DNA of 27,500 bases from Prorocentrum cordatum (taxonomy: Eukaryota; Sar; Dinophyceae; Prorocentrales; Prorocentraceae). Each line of letters opens with the position of its first letter. Position 1 is the stretch's first letter. The stretch is from assembly GCA_963575745.1 (NCBI GenBank), contig CAUYUJ010014552.1, positions 207,231 through 234,730 of the forward strand. The letters run 5' to 3'. The notes beneath the pieces were generated by a model. The model ran no database searches, was not told the DNA's origin, and saw only the letters and a program-made list of their open reading frames with translations. This document shows positions 18,015 to 26,246 of this stretch, piece by piece. The position numbers and the translations under genes are program-made.

Positions 18015-19901
18015 ATGTTCCACACAATCATCATTTGTGCTTTTATATTTCTCCCTGCACTTGGGCTCGTGGCACGGTTTGATGTGCCAGCGAAATGGCA
18101 TTATGATAAACCAATGAATTTGCAGCTTGGTCAATTCCCTCCACCATCTGATCGTGACCTCTTGCAAGCAGTGGCAACCGCAGATTTACATGACACCGGA
18201 TGCAACAGGACAAGTGTGTCCGTTCAACACCGGCGCAGGGCTGAAAGTGCATGCAAGCATTTGAACGACACAATTGAGGAGCAACTCGATGCAGTTTTGA
18301 CAAATGAAGTCTTGCGGGATGCACGGCGCCTTCACGGACGCCCTCTTGTTTGGACCGTGATTGATAAAGCCTATGCTTCCGCCGCTCATGACTTCAGCGC
18401 ACAATTGCGGGCGGCAAATTTGCACCACCAGCTTTTCGTGTCAATAGATTCAGAGCCAGACGTTGCACATGAGCTCTGCATCCGAGGGCTCCCAACAGTG
18501 AATTTCCAGCCTGCGTTTGAACATGAATTTTCCTCGAAAGGCACACCCGTGAAATGGACTACAAAATACCGTGTGGCGAAATCAAAGTTCACAATGCCCG
18601 CTCTGTTGCAGAAACGCGGGGTGGGGAACATATTCTCGGAAGGCGATATATTCTGGCTTCAAGATCCAATGCCCGTGTTCGCTTCTACTGGTGGGGATGT
18701 CGTAATTGGCACACACGCAAGCAATCCAAATAGTATCAACATCGGTGCCTGGTATATTCCCGCAAATGCGTCAGCGAACGTAACGCTACCATTCACTCAT
18801 TCATGGAATGCGATGCGGGACCATCAGTCTGAGGAAACGGCAGAGGACCCGATGACGCTTTTTGATCAGGACGTGTTGACATTGTTTCTGCACGACCGTG
18901 GAGCAACACAACGATGCAATGATCATGCGACGGGAGATTGGGGGGCGCTTTCGCGCATGTGTGATTCTTTTAGAGACCAGCACACTCCCGAATTGGATGT
19001 TCGTAAACTTAGCAATGCTGTGTTTCGGAGTACGCATTATGGTGGCAACGATGACGACACAATTGCAGTTCACATTCTTGACGGTGCGCCTCTATCCAGC
19101 GTTTCGAACAAGTTCCAACGAGCCAAACTTGAAATGGTTTTCGTTGGTGAACCTACGTACTACGAGACCGAACTTTCTCAAACAAGATACTTAGGCTGGG
19201 ACGGATTGCTCTTTTCAACATCAAAGGATTTCGAGTACGACAAGTACCCCATCTATAACAGCAAGCCCAACCGTGCAGTCGAAGGTGCGCTAAAAATGGT
19301 TTTTGCCCTCAGCTTGGTTACAGGTCGTGCAGCAATATTGCCGAAGCTGGAGGACGTTATCGAGGGGACATGGCCAGTCGAGGAACTGTTCGATGTTCCA
19401 ACTTTCCAGAAAGATGTCGAACATGACGGGTCGCACTTCGAGGTCCGGGAGTCAAATTTTCTGTACAATGATCGTTTGAACGTGGAGCACATGTATCCAG
19501 TAGCCCGTGTACGTCTTGAGTATTCCAATGGGGAACCTTGGGCAGGGGTGTCGTTCGTTTCGCACAAAGGGGCCATTCCCAAGTTATCATATTCAAAGCT
19601 AGCCAGCGAAGATCTGCAGGAGAGGACGACCTCCGTCTTTCTGGGCATGCTGCGGAGGAGGGAGGTGCTCGATGCGAAGACGGTCCTGATCAAGTTCACC
19701 CCGGGCGGGTTCTACAAGAAGGACTCCTTCGACTGGCTGGGCGAGAACTGCCCCAGCAGCGAGACGATGCAGGGAGCCTCTCGCCTGTTCTGCGACACGG
19801 GGGACACCTCCGGGATCCACAGAGCCATCTGCCAGAGGTGCTACCCCGGCTGGGCCGACACGCCGGGCGCCCCGGCCCACCCCGACTGCTGGAGGGAGTG
19901 A
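18015..19901 (+). CDS. GT77-like nucleotide-diphospho-sugar transferase
   Basis: An intronless frame of 628 codons from ATG 18015 to TGA 19899-19901. The frame is open further upstream, but this Met starts a clear signal peptide (MFHTIIICAFIFLPALGL), so I chose it. Residues 110-260 match the nucleotide-sugar transferase domain of the GT77 family (arabinosyl/xylosyl transferases): VDKA-type start, KFTMPALLQKRG, then SEGDIFWLQDP at residues 208-218, the metal-binding strand, then DVVIGTHASN and NIGAWYIP ('N-x-G' block). A later block, ALKMVFALSLVTGRAAILPKLEDV, matches the C-terminal region of RRA/XEG113-type members. The expected role is sugar transfer to secreted or surface glycoproteins in the ER/Golgi. 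Two oddities: the usual Asp-x-Asp is Glu-Gly-Asp, and from about 19600 codon use becomes almost purely G/C-ending. Confidence 0.75.
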   Translation: MFHTIIICAFIFLPALGLVARFDVPAKWHYDKPMNLQLGQFPPPSDRDLLQAVATADLHDTGCNRTSVSVQHRRRAESACKHLNDTIEEQLDAVLTNEVLRDARRLHGRPLVWTVIDKAYASAAHDFSAQLRAANLHHQLFVSIDSEPDVAHELCIRGLPTVNFQPAFEHEFSSKGTPVKWTTKYRVAKSKFTMPALLQKRGVGNIFSEGDIFWLQDPMPVFASTGGDVVIGTHASNPNSINIGAWYIPANASANVTLPFTHSWNAMRDHQSEETAEDPMTLFDQDVLTLFLHDRGATQRCNDHATGDWGALSRMCDSFRDQHTPELDVRKLSNAVFRSTHYGGNDDDTIAVHILDGAPLSSVSNKFQRAKLEMVFVGEPTYYETELSQTRYLGWDGLLFSTSKDFEYDKYPIYNSKPNRAVEGALKMVFALSLVTGRAAILPKLEDVIEGTWPVEELFDVPTFQKDVEHDGSHFEVRESNFLYNDRLNVEHMYPVARVRLEYSNGEPWAGVSFVSHKGAIPKLSYSKLASEDLQERTTSVFLGMLRRREVLDAKTVLIKFTPGGFYKKDSFDWLGENCPSSETMQGASRLFCDTGDTSGIHRAICQRCYPGWADTPGAPAHPDCWRE

Positions 19902-20213
19902 CCCCGGGGCCCCCGCTCGGGAGGCGGCGCGGCGCCGCCGCGCTCCGTGCGCCCTCTCCCCTCGCTCCCCCCCTCCTCTCGGAGCCGGAGGGGGGTTCTC
20001 CGAATGTCGCACTGCAGGGGGAGGGGGCCCAACCCCTTCCAGACGAGAAGTGTTCGACCCCCCCCCGGGTCCTTGCGCGGCACGGCCAGAGCAGGCTCCG
20101 GCAGGGCACGGCGCCTGCAGGGCACGGCAGTCGACCGGCTGAGCAGTGCCTTGCGGCCTCGCGTTTGATGATGGACAGCGCCAGGGGCCACGCGGGCTTC
20201 CATGGGTCTAGGC
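19902..20213. other. GC-rich 3' flank of the GT77-like gene
   Basis: It contains GC palindromes just after the stop (GGCGGCGCGGCGCCGCCGCG region) and C-runs. No gene or recognisable signal was found. Confidence 0.4.
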
Positions 20214-20444
20214 CTCCTAGATGGGGTCGGAGTAGATGGGGTCGGATGATCGCGCCGCATCGCCGATGCATCGCCGATGCAGCTCGATGTGGAGCCCGAT
20301 TTCCTTCACGTCGACGTCGCCGATGCATCGCCCACGTCGACGCCTCATCGCCGTTGCATCTTCGACGCATTGCCGATGTATCGCCGATGTATCGGCGATG
20401 CGGCTCGGTCCTTCGACCCCATCTACTCCGACCCCATCTAGGAG
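20214..20444. mobile_element. Foldback element with long inverted arms
   Basis: About 60 bases at each end are inverted copies. The left arm begins CTCCTAGATGGGGTCGGAGT; the right arm ends with its complement (ACTCCGACCCCATCTAGGAG). Both arms run on into GCCGCATCGCCGAT. The middle has several ATCGCCGATGC units and their complements. ATGGG occurs at both flanks (20203-20207 and 20452-20456), a possible 5-bp target duplication if the ends extend a few bases outward. It has no coding capacity. Confidence 0.75.
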
Positions 20445-20589
20445 CCCTCTAATGGGAGGGGCGCCAAGTCCAGAACGATGCCTGGGCGAGCTGCCTTGAG
20501 CTGCTAAGGGGCGGAGCAAGCAGTGTAGCAGGCACGCCGATGTTCGGGATCGGCCCGAGCAGGCCCCGTCGCCAGCCATGGATGCCTCT

Positions 20590-20870
20590 GCGGATTGCTC
20601 GACCTTGGGGCCTCCTGGAGTTTTGCTTGGGCCACCTTGGGGACCTTTTGGGGCTATTTGAAGGCTTGTTGGGGCTCTCTTGGGGACCTCTTGAGGCTCG
20701 CTCAGGGGCCACTTTGCGGATCGTTGGTGCTCTCTTGGGACCATGTTGGGGAGGGCAGCTATCAAACATTGTGGCGCCATTGGTCTGCTTACCGCCGTCG
20801 GAGCCCGAGCAGTCGTCTCTTGGGGCCCTCCTAGAGCTCTCTTGGGGCCATCGGATCCTGCAGAGGTCCT
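20590..20870 (+). repeat. TTGGGG-rich tract between genes
   Basis: Same word type as the intronic tracts (CTTGGGGCC, CTCTTGGGGACC) but without their GGAAG...GCGAG end, showing the family is not confined to introns. 20870-21225 holds nothing recognised. Confidence 0.6.
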
Positions 20871-21225
20871 GTAAGGACCTTATAGAGGTCGCCGTTGCTC
20901 CTGTAGGATCCTTCAAGGTGTTTCGCTGGATCTTGCAGATTCCAATCGGAGTCGTAGTAGGTTCTCTTACGAGATTCTTGCTTGGGCCTCCCGCAGAAGT
21001 CCTGCATGATCCTCTTCACAGTCTCGCCTCCGCGGTTCGCACATGCTTGCAGAGCTTGACTCCCGCCTTGCAACGCAGCGCGGCGCAACAGGGACTACTC
21101 ACCAGTTCGCCGTTGCGCTGCGGGAGGGGAGGGCCCCTGTCCGCTAGAGAGAGGGAGCTTCACGCCCCCTTAGAGGCGACGTGGAGGGCTGGACACCGTC
21201 GGACCGAGGTATAAGCTCGAGGTCG

Positions 21226-21340
21226 GTTCGGGGAGGGTACCCGAATGTTCTTCGTGTTCGTTGGATGTTCTTGTGCATCCTGGGGGAGGGCACCCTCGAA
21301 TGTTCTTCATTTTGGCCGGCGGAGGGTCTCATGTTCTTGA
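21226..21340 (+). repeat. Short tandem repeat with GAATGTTCTTC
   Basis: Two and a half units of about 53 bases, with GGGGAGGGTACCCGAATGTT and GGGGAGGGCACCCTCGAATG as unit starts and ATGTTCTT recurring. Confidence 0.6.
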
Positions 21341-21484
21341 GGACTGTTTTTCTAGCCTAGGTTCGACTGTACACCAGCGGGATGTTCGTCTTTGTTGTTA
21401 CTCTAGCGTATAGGACAGCGTGCAGAACGCGAGCAACGGAGTCTTGGTTGGCGTTCATCCTGCCCCAGGCGCGATGGGGGTGCG

Positions 21485-21521
21485 TCCGTAGCCATTCTGG
21501 CTCAAGCCATGGTGGCTCAAA
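21485..21521 (+). other. Two tandem DinoSL relics
   Basis: 21485-21506 differs at one position from the 22-nt dinoflagellate spliced leader (core GCCATTCTGGCTCAAG; the usual leader has GCCATTTTGGCTCAAG), and includes the leader's 5' DCCGTA. It is followed directly by a second, more decayed partial copy, CCATGGTGGCTCAAA (12 of 15 bases match). Trans-splicing at the leader's own AG makes exactly this head-to-tail pattern when a mature mRNA is copied back into the genome and trans-spliced again. Confidence 0.88.
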
Positions 21522-21600
21522 CGTTTTTGCGCGTACTCTTACTTGCAACTCCAGGACGTGCCCGGCATCGGCAAGAGGCCAGATCGTTCAGGAGCCACTC

Positions 21601-22362
21601 ATGATTACCCACATTTTTGTCCTCGTGAGTGTATTTATTCTGGGCGCTTCCCTGCAAAGCTCAAGCATTCAAGCTACATTCACAAGCGATGCAACTCCTT
21701 GGGACTCTCGGGCGGACATTCTTCGCTATCAGAACACTCGTTTGAATTTGCATCAGTCGCGCTATCGAAGCAGCTCCTCGTCAGAACTATCGAACCAGTT
21801 TCTTATCGTAGACCCTCCAGAATTGTTAACCTACGGCAAGGAGGTGACTGATGGTGGCGATCTGTTTTCAGCATCGTGGATTATGAACCTTTCTCTTGTC
21901 ATGCGGGTTGACATCAACGACGTAAAAACTGTAGAGGACGGATGTTTTGGACCTTTCAGGCAGCTTAATCGATGGGGGTTCCCGGTTGGCCAGACGAGGG
22001 ATTGGTTCGATCTTTCAGTTGAACATTTGAGCCATTATTGGCGTGCTGCAGAGGTTTGCAATGACCGATCCACATACGACATGTTTCTCGCTCACATGAA
22101 CAATTACACATCTAACGTGAAACTGGTGGAGCCATCGCCGCTCCGTGATACGATCGGGATTCTCGCTTTCCAGCCGTACTCATGCTCGTGCATTGCACTG
22201 CCAGGAGAGGAACCATGCACTGGTCAGGAGTTGACGAAAACAGTATTGACAGCGACGTTAAAATCATTACAGAGGGCTGGGTTAGGGCGCGTCGTTGTTG
22301 TTTCTACAATTGATACTTCTGACTACGAGCCCCGCGATGTGTCGTTTGGAAAGACGCATGTG
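21601..22362 (+). CDS. Secreted/ER protein of unknown function, exon 1
   Basis: The chosen ATG (21601) starts a signal-peptide-like segment (MITHIFVLVSVFILGASLQS) 95 bases after the DinoSL relics. The frame is open further upstream, but that part includes the relic and cannot belong to the original protein. The 254 codons of exon 1 read through FLIVDPPELLTYGK, SASWIMNLSL, GFPVGQTRDWFDLSVEHLSH and LGRVVVVSTIDTSD without a recognised domain. The alternating strands and helices (RVVVVSTID, later RSVLLTEPD) are suggestive of an alpha/beta fold, possibly glycosyltransferase-like, but I cannot name a family. The reading continues in exon 2 at about 25053. Coding quality ends at 22362; from 22364 the sequence is the introner end. 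Confidence 0.68.
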
Positions 22363-22363
22363 G

Positions 22364-22425
22364 TATCCAGCTGCCTCTGGCAATTCCTCCACCGTGCCAG
22401 CGCAGCATTCTGGGTGGCAACTATG
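22364..22425 (+). repeat. Introner 5' terminal segment, copy C
   Basis: The partner of 286-346. It contains the palindromic pair CTGGCA...TGCCAG (22377-22400) just inside the intron. Confidence 0.75.
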
Positions 22426-22442
22426 CGGAAGGACAAGGGGGC

Positions 22443-22682
22443 TGCTGGGGGCCTCTGTGGGCAGAAGGCTCGAATTCTCGGTTCGTGTTCCCACTCTTGG
22501 GCCTTTCTTGGGGCCGTCTTGGGGCTCTCTTGGGCAGTCTTGGGCGCCTCTTGGAATGTCTTGGAGCCCTCGTGAGCTGTCTTGGAGCTATCATCGGGGC
22601 CTCTTGAACCGCCTCGGGGGAGTCTCGGACACCTCTTGAGCCGTCTTGGAGCGTCGAAAGCTCGAAAAGGCGAGAATCCAAA
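22443..22682 (+). repeat. TTGGGG-rich dispersed repeat, copy C
   Basis: A 240-bp unit starting GGCCTCT...GAAGGCTCGAATTCTCGG and TTCGTGTTC, filled with CTTGGGGCCGTC words and ending GAAAGCTCGAAAAGGCGAGA. It is homologous end to end with 22769-23012. Confidence 0.78.
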
Positions 22683-22768
22683 CAACATAGAAAAAGCTAT
22701 GGGCGATCAATGTTTTTTCCTCTCCGGACCGTCTTGGGAGCATCTTTTTTGGCCCTCTTGGGGCAGGA

Positions 22769-23012
22769 GGCCTCTCGGGGCGGAAGCCTCGAATTGTCGG
22801 TTCGTGTTCACCATCTTGGGCCCTTCTTGGGGCCATCTTGGTGCTATTTTGGGCATTCTTGGGCGCCTCGGGGGCCATCTTGGAGCCCTCTTGGGCCGTC
22901 TGGGGGCCTTCTTGGGGGCCTCCTGGGCCGTCTTGGGGTCGTCCTGGTGGCCTCTGGGGTCGTCCTGGGACGTCGGAAGCTCGAAAAGGCGAGAGTGCGA
23001 GCATCGATGAAT
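22769..23012 (+). repeat. TTGGGG-rich dispersed repeat, copy D
   Basis: Same start (GGAAGCCTCGAATTGTCGG, TTCGTGTTC) and end (GGAAGCTCGAAAAGGCGAGA) as 22443-22682. Further TTGG-type sequence runs to the MITE at 23186. Confidence 0.78.
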
Positions 23013-23185
23013 TTGGCCTCTGCGGGCCTGGCCGGAGGCTGTCTTGGAGCCGCCTTGGGCCGTCTTGGAGGTCTCCTGGGCCGTCGTGGAGGCCCGTTGG
23101 CCCCTGCTGGCGGCTCTCTGGTGGCCTGCCTTGGCCGTTTGAGAAGCCATCCTGGGGATCTCCGAGGCCTCGGGGAGCGCCAGGG

Positions 23186-23354
23186 ACGAGTCGGGCGTGT
23201 CCCTCCACAGGAGGAGCATGCAGACATAGTCGCGAAATAGTCGGGGGACGATCTTTGGAGTATTTTTTTGATGTTTTTTTGTTCGGATTATTTTTGGGCT
23301 ATTTTTGAAAGTGTTCGTCCACCATCCCCCTGCAGGAGGACATGCCCGACCTAA
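23186..23354 (+). mobile_element. MITE family M1, copy 3 (8-bp TSD, 7/8)
   Basis: 169 bp, with left end ACGAGTCGGGCGTGTCC and right end GGACATGCCCGACCTAA. The flanks are CGCCAGGG (23178-23185) and CGCCAGGC (23355-23362). It has the same internal layout as the copies in the first intron. Confidence 0.85.
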
Positions 23355-23461
23355 CGCCAGGCATGTGGCCTGGGCGCCGACGGAGCCTCGGCAAACGAGG
23401 GGGGCGATGCGCGCGCCGGCGTGCGGCCCCCGGAGGCGGGGGGGGCCCTTAGAATCGGGGC

Positions 23462-23500
23462 CGGCAAAGAGGGGGGCGATGACTAGGGGAGATGATATCA
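23462..23500 (+). repeat. Direct repeat, left copy
   Basis: A 39-base segment CGGCAAAGAGG...GATATCA matching 24412-24450 at 31 of 39 positions. A weaker relative, GCAAACGAGGGGGGCGATG, lies at 23392. The copies bracket a kilobase of low-complexity DNA. Confidence 0.7.
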
Positions 23501-23805
23501 GGGCCTCCTCCCCCTCCCCCTCCTCCACAATTACTCAACATGAACACTACTCTCCTCCTTCCCCTGATGACGGGTTGGGAGTGTTCGCCCCCCCCCCCCC
23601 CGCGCACTGTTTTTTTACACACAGGATTCCCCGGAGTTGGGTTTTCGCTTGCATTTTTTTCAAAATGCTGCTCTCGCTGAGGCGCCGGCCTCATTTTCGG
23701 GCCCCGCTCGTTCCGAATCGTGCTCCCGCTGCAGCGCTGGCCTCATTTCCGCGCTTCTGCTGGCGCGCTTCCGAATCGTGCTCCCGCTGCAGCGCTGGCG
23801 TCATT

Positions 23806-24115
23806 TCCCGTGCCATGCCACGGCATGCAATGCAATGCTAGGTTGCGTTCCGCTGCGCGATGCCATGCCTTCAGCTGAAGCTGTGATATGCAGTGCTTAA
23901 GTGCCACGTCGTGCTATGCCATGCTACGCTTTGATCTTCAACGCCATGCTATGCAATGTTATGTTCGGGGCCGCTGTGCGATGCCATGCTTTGCGTTGCA
24001 AAGCTTTGTGATGCAATTCTTCACTACGCCACGCCACGCCATGCTGTGACATACTACGCTTTGCGGTGCTCTTCTACGCCATGCCATGCCGTGCTCTACA
24101 ATGCATCGCGTACCC
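23806..24115 (+). repeat. Degenerate GCCATGC minisatellite
   Basis: About 300 bases in which GCCATGC, GCTATGC, GCAATGC and CACGCCACGCC words recur with irregular spacing. Upstream (about 23672-23803), a CTCCCGCTGCAGCGCTGGC unit is repeated twice. No frame is meaningful. Confidence 0.7.
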
Positions 24116-24234
24116 TTTCGGGATCATTGCCCTGCTCGACATCCGACTGTGCGAGTAGAGAGGGGATCTACGCCATGGTAAGGGATGGGAGGGAGGGGTA
24201 GGATGTCGGATATGACGCGAGCGCACCTAGCTTG

Positions 24235-24385
24235 TCCTCCTCCCCCTCCTCCTCCTCCTCCTCCTCCTCCTCGTCCTCCCCCTCCTCCCCCTCCTTCTCC
24301 TCCTCCTCCTCCTCCTCCTCCTCCTCCTCCTCCTCCTCCTCCTCCTCCTCCTCCTCCTCCCCCTCCCCCTCCTCCCCCTCCCCAG
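24235..24385 (+). repeat. (TCC)n pyrimidine microsatellite
   Basis: About 150 bases of CCT triplets with CCCCT interruptions. The long poly-Pro/Ser and antisense poly-Glu/Gly frames are artefacts. Confidence 0.93.
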
Positions 24386-24411
24386 GCCGAGCGCGAGCAG
24401 GAGCTCGGGGG

Positions 24412-24450
24412 CGGCAAAGAGGAGGGTGATGACGGGGGGGAGGGATATCA
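24412..24450 (+). repeat. Direct repeat, right copy
   Basis: The partner of 23462-23500. Confidence 0.7.
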
Positions 24451-24563
24451 TGGCCCATGAGTCATGGCGTTGGCCCCGTGGCGCCTCTTCTTACAGTGAG
24501 CGGCCTGAAAAAGGAACGCTTACTTTCCAAAAGGGGCTCGGTCGTTCCTTAGGCTGGCATGCG

Positions 24564-24627
24564 TTGTTCATCGTTCCCTATGCGTTATGTATTCTTTGTT
24601 CATCGTTCCCCATGCGTTATTCCTTGG
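24564..24627 (+). repeat. 32-bp tandem duplication
   Basis: TTGTTCATCGTTCCC(T/C)ATG and CGTTAT occur twice in a row, flanked by CGTTCCTTAGG on both sides (about 24543 and 24655). Confidence 0.75.
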
Positions 24628-24980
24628 AAGAAAGGGGCTTCGTTCCTTATTTATCGTTCCTTAGGTCAGGCCGATGACTGTATTTCGTTACGTCCCTGGC
24701 CCCCCCCCCCTGGGCTGCGCACATGCCGCCAGCCATGATTTGCGCCCCACCCCCCCCCTCTTGGACGCCCCCCTCTTGGCCGACCCTGGTAGAAGATTGC
24801 AGCGGGGGCCCATGCCGAGGAACACCCTGCGCGCCTGCATGGTGCCCTTGGTTTCTTGGGTTTCGATGCTTCTGCAAAGGGAAGCGTGACGTTCCCACAC
24901 CAAAAATCGATGGACCTTCTGGGGTCTCAGGGTCGGCTTTCTTGTGGGAGGTTTCCTGTGGTCGGGCCCCTACTGCAGAA

Positions 24981-25050
24981 GATACCAATACCCTGTCAGA
25001 CAGCGCTTGGCATTCTACCACGCCTCAACGTGCCAGGGGGCACCGTGGCG
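24981..25050 (+). repeat. Introner 3' terminal segment, copy C
   Basis: The partner of 4048-4122, ending GTGGCGG immediately before coding sequence resumes. Confidence 0.75.
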
Positions 25051-25052
25051 GG

Positions 25053-25646
25053 TATATCAAGGTCGATCCTGCGACCACGAAGACGGAATTCATAGAAAAC
25101 AATATGCCTCACGGGGCCATCGCTAACCTTCAGAACGCTGTCCGCAACAATGATGTCACTTGGCTGGGGGAGAACCCGATGCGATGGCGTTCTGTACTCT
25201 TAACAGAGCCAGATATGATACTGCACGTCAAGGAAAGTTCGATCCATGACCTTGCTAAAGCTGTTGAGACTGGTTTCACTCTCGCCCCGCACCGGCTGCA
25301 ACCAATCCCCCATCCAAGCGATGCTAAGGCGGTGGAGCATCCCATCAGCACGAGTTCACGGGCTTTCAATGTGGTGATTGTTGACAACCATGATGCCAAA
25401 TGCATGGACATGGATGGCTCAGGTGGGTGGAAGACAAATCATCCAGGCCCAGCTGATGGCGGCATGTGTAGGGACAATCCAGGGATGGAAGGGTGCTGCA
25501 GCTTCCCATGGTGGTGGGCTTGCGGTTTCGAGAGTGGTAATCACACCAGGCTGGACCATTACACGATGATGCGACTGAGATATGGCACGGGAGTGACAGT
25601 CCTGTCGGCGGACGAGCATGGAAGGAAGTGTGTTCTGCACAAGTGA
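25053..25646 (+). CDS. Secreted/ER protein of unknown function, exon 2
   Basis: 197 codons plus TGA at 25644-25646. Protein-like sequence resumes at YIKVDPATTKTEFIENNMPH. The most conserved-looking part is GENPMRWRSVLLTEPDMILH (acidic pair Glu306/Asp308 of the joined 451-residue protein) followed by GFTLAPHRLQPIPH. This pattern of an acidic strand end and a 'hAPHR.qPhPh' block is, to my recollection, seen in uncharacterised protist and algal proteins, some labelled glycosyltransferase-like. The C-terminal part is Cys- and Trp-rich (CMDMDGSGGWKTNHPG, CRDNPGMEGCCSFPWWWACG), suggesting disulphides in an extracellular or lumenal protein. The function is unknown and no named family is claimed. An acidic E-P-D could bind metal, but that is a guess. 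Confidence 0.68.
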   Translation, partial: YIKVDPATTKTEFIENNMPHGAIANLQNAVRNNDVTWLGENPMRWRSVLLTEPDMILHVKESSIHDLAKAVETGFTLAPHRLQPIPHPSDAKAVEHPISTSSRAFNVVIVDNHDAKCMDMDGSGGWKTNHPGPADGGMCRDNPGMEGCCSFPWWWACGFESGNHTRLDHYTMMRLRYGTGVTVLSADEHGRKCVLHK

Positions 25647-26076
25647 GCGCGCGGCGCACATGAGCGCGCGGCATTCACGCCACGCTCGTCCAACCAGCCG
25701 ACGCGGTGCGGCTTTCACGGTCCTGTGTATGGCGGCTTCTGCTCACCCACCCGCGGCCACGTCTTTGATGGTTGTACGCAGCCGAGTATTCCTCCCGGCC
25801 CCCCCCGCGCATCTTCCCCTTCCCCCGCCTGCCTCCCCGCCGTCCCGGCCTCTCCTGCGCGACCGCGAGGGCCGCTGGCCTACCACAAAGCACTGTGACC
25901 AGCAGGCCTTCTCTGTACATCTGCGAGAATGGCCGCGGGATGCCTCGGAGCGAGCCGACGCGGGGGAGCAGACCTGGCCCTCGTGACCAGCGACAGGGCT
26001 CTCGTGTCCAGCGACGAGTGATCCGGCAAGACCCCGGCAGGACCATCTCCTCCTCCCTCACACAAGCATCGACCAG
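25647..26076. other. 3' flank of the unknown gene
   Basis: GC-rich sequence with a short AGTGAGCGCGCGGC/TGAGCGCGCGGC repeat right after the stop. No other feature is recognised. Confidence 0.4.
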
Positions 26077-26246
26077 ACGTAAGAGTGACCTCTCGCCGGA
26101 GTGACCTCTGGTGCGGGCACAGACGGGCCCCCAGGTGGCTGAAAACGAAGCAGGAGCAGCGGCTTGCGCACCCAGTTTTGGTCCCCCCGCGGCCCCCCAA
26201 AAAGCCGCGCACCAAAGGTCACTCTTACCCAGGGTCACTCTTACGT
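26077..26246. mobile_element. 170-bp inverted-repeat element (MITE-like)
   Basis: The ends are ACGTAAGAGTGACC and GGTCACTCTTACGT. Each 39-base arm contains a second (A/G)AGTGACC word and ends in GGTGCG, so the arms are inverted copies of a tandem pair. No target duplication is evident beyond the palindromic ACGT. It has no coding capacity. Confidence 0.72.

Larger units (their letters stand above)
22363..25052 (+). other. 2.7 kb intron, introner-like ends
   Basis: Joining 22362 to 25053 keeps frame (DVSFGKTHV-YIKVDPATT). The first intron bases are GTATCC; the last are GTGGCGGG, so there is no AG at this junction. Using the nearby CCAG (25033-25036) with the available GT donors breaks the frame. 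Both ends match those of the intron at 289-4124. The interior has two TTGGGG-type units, one M1 MITE, a direct repeat, an ATGCC minisatellite, a TCC tract and a small tandem duplication. No coding region is seen. Confidence 0.68.

Noticed and set aside
19598-19619. Adjacent GCTAGC, AGATCT and CTGCAG sites at the codon-use switch, resembling a cloning linker
   Set aside because: The reading frame and protein similarity continue across, and three six-base sites in a row can occur by chance; no vector sequence is present.
21382-21600. An N-terminal extension of gene 3 from the upstream ATG
   Set aside because: It would translate the spliced-leader relic; the ATG at 21601 begins a clear signal peptide.
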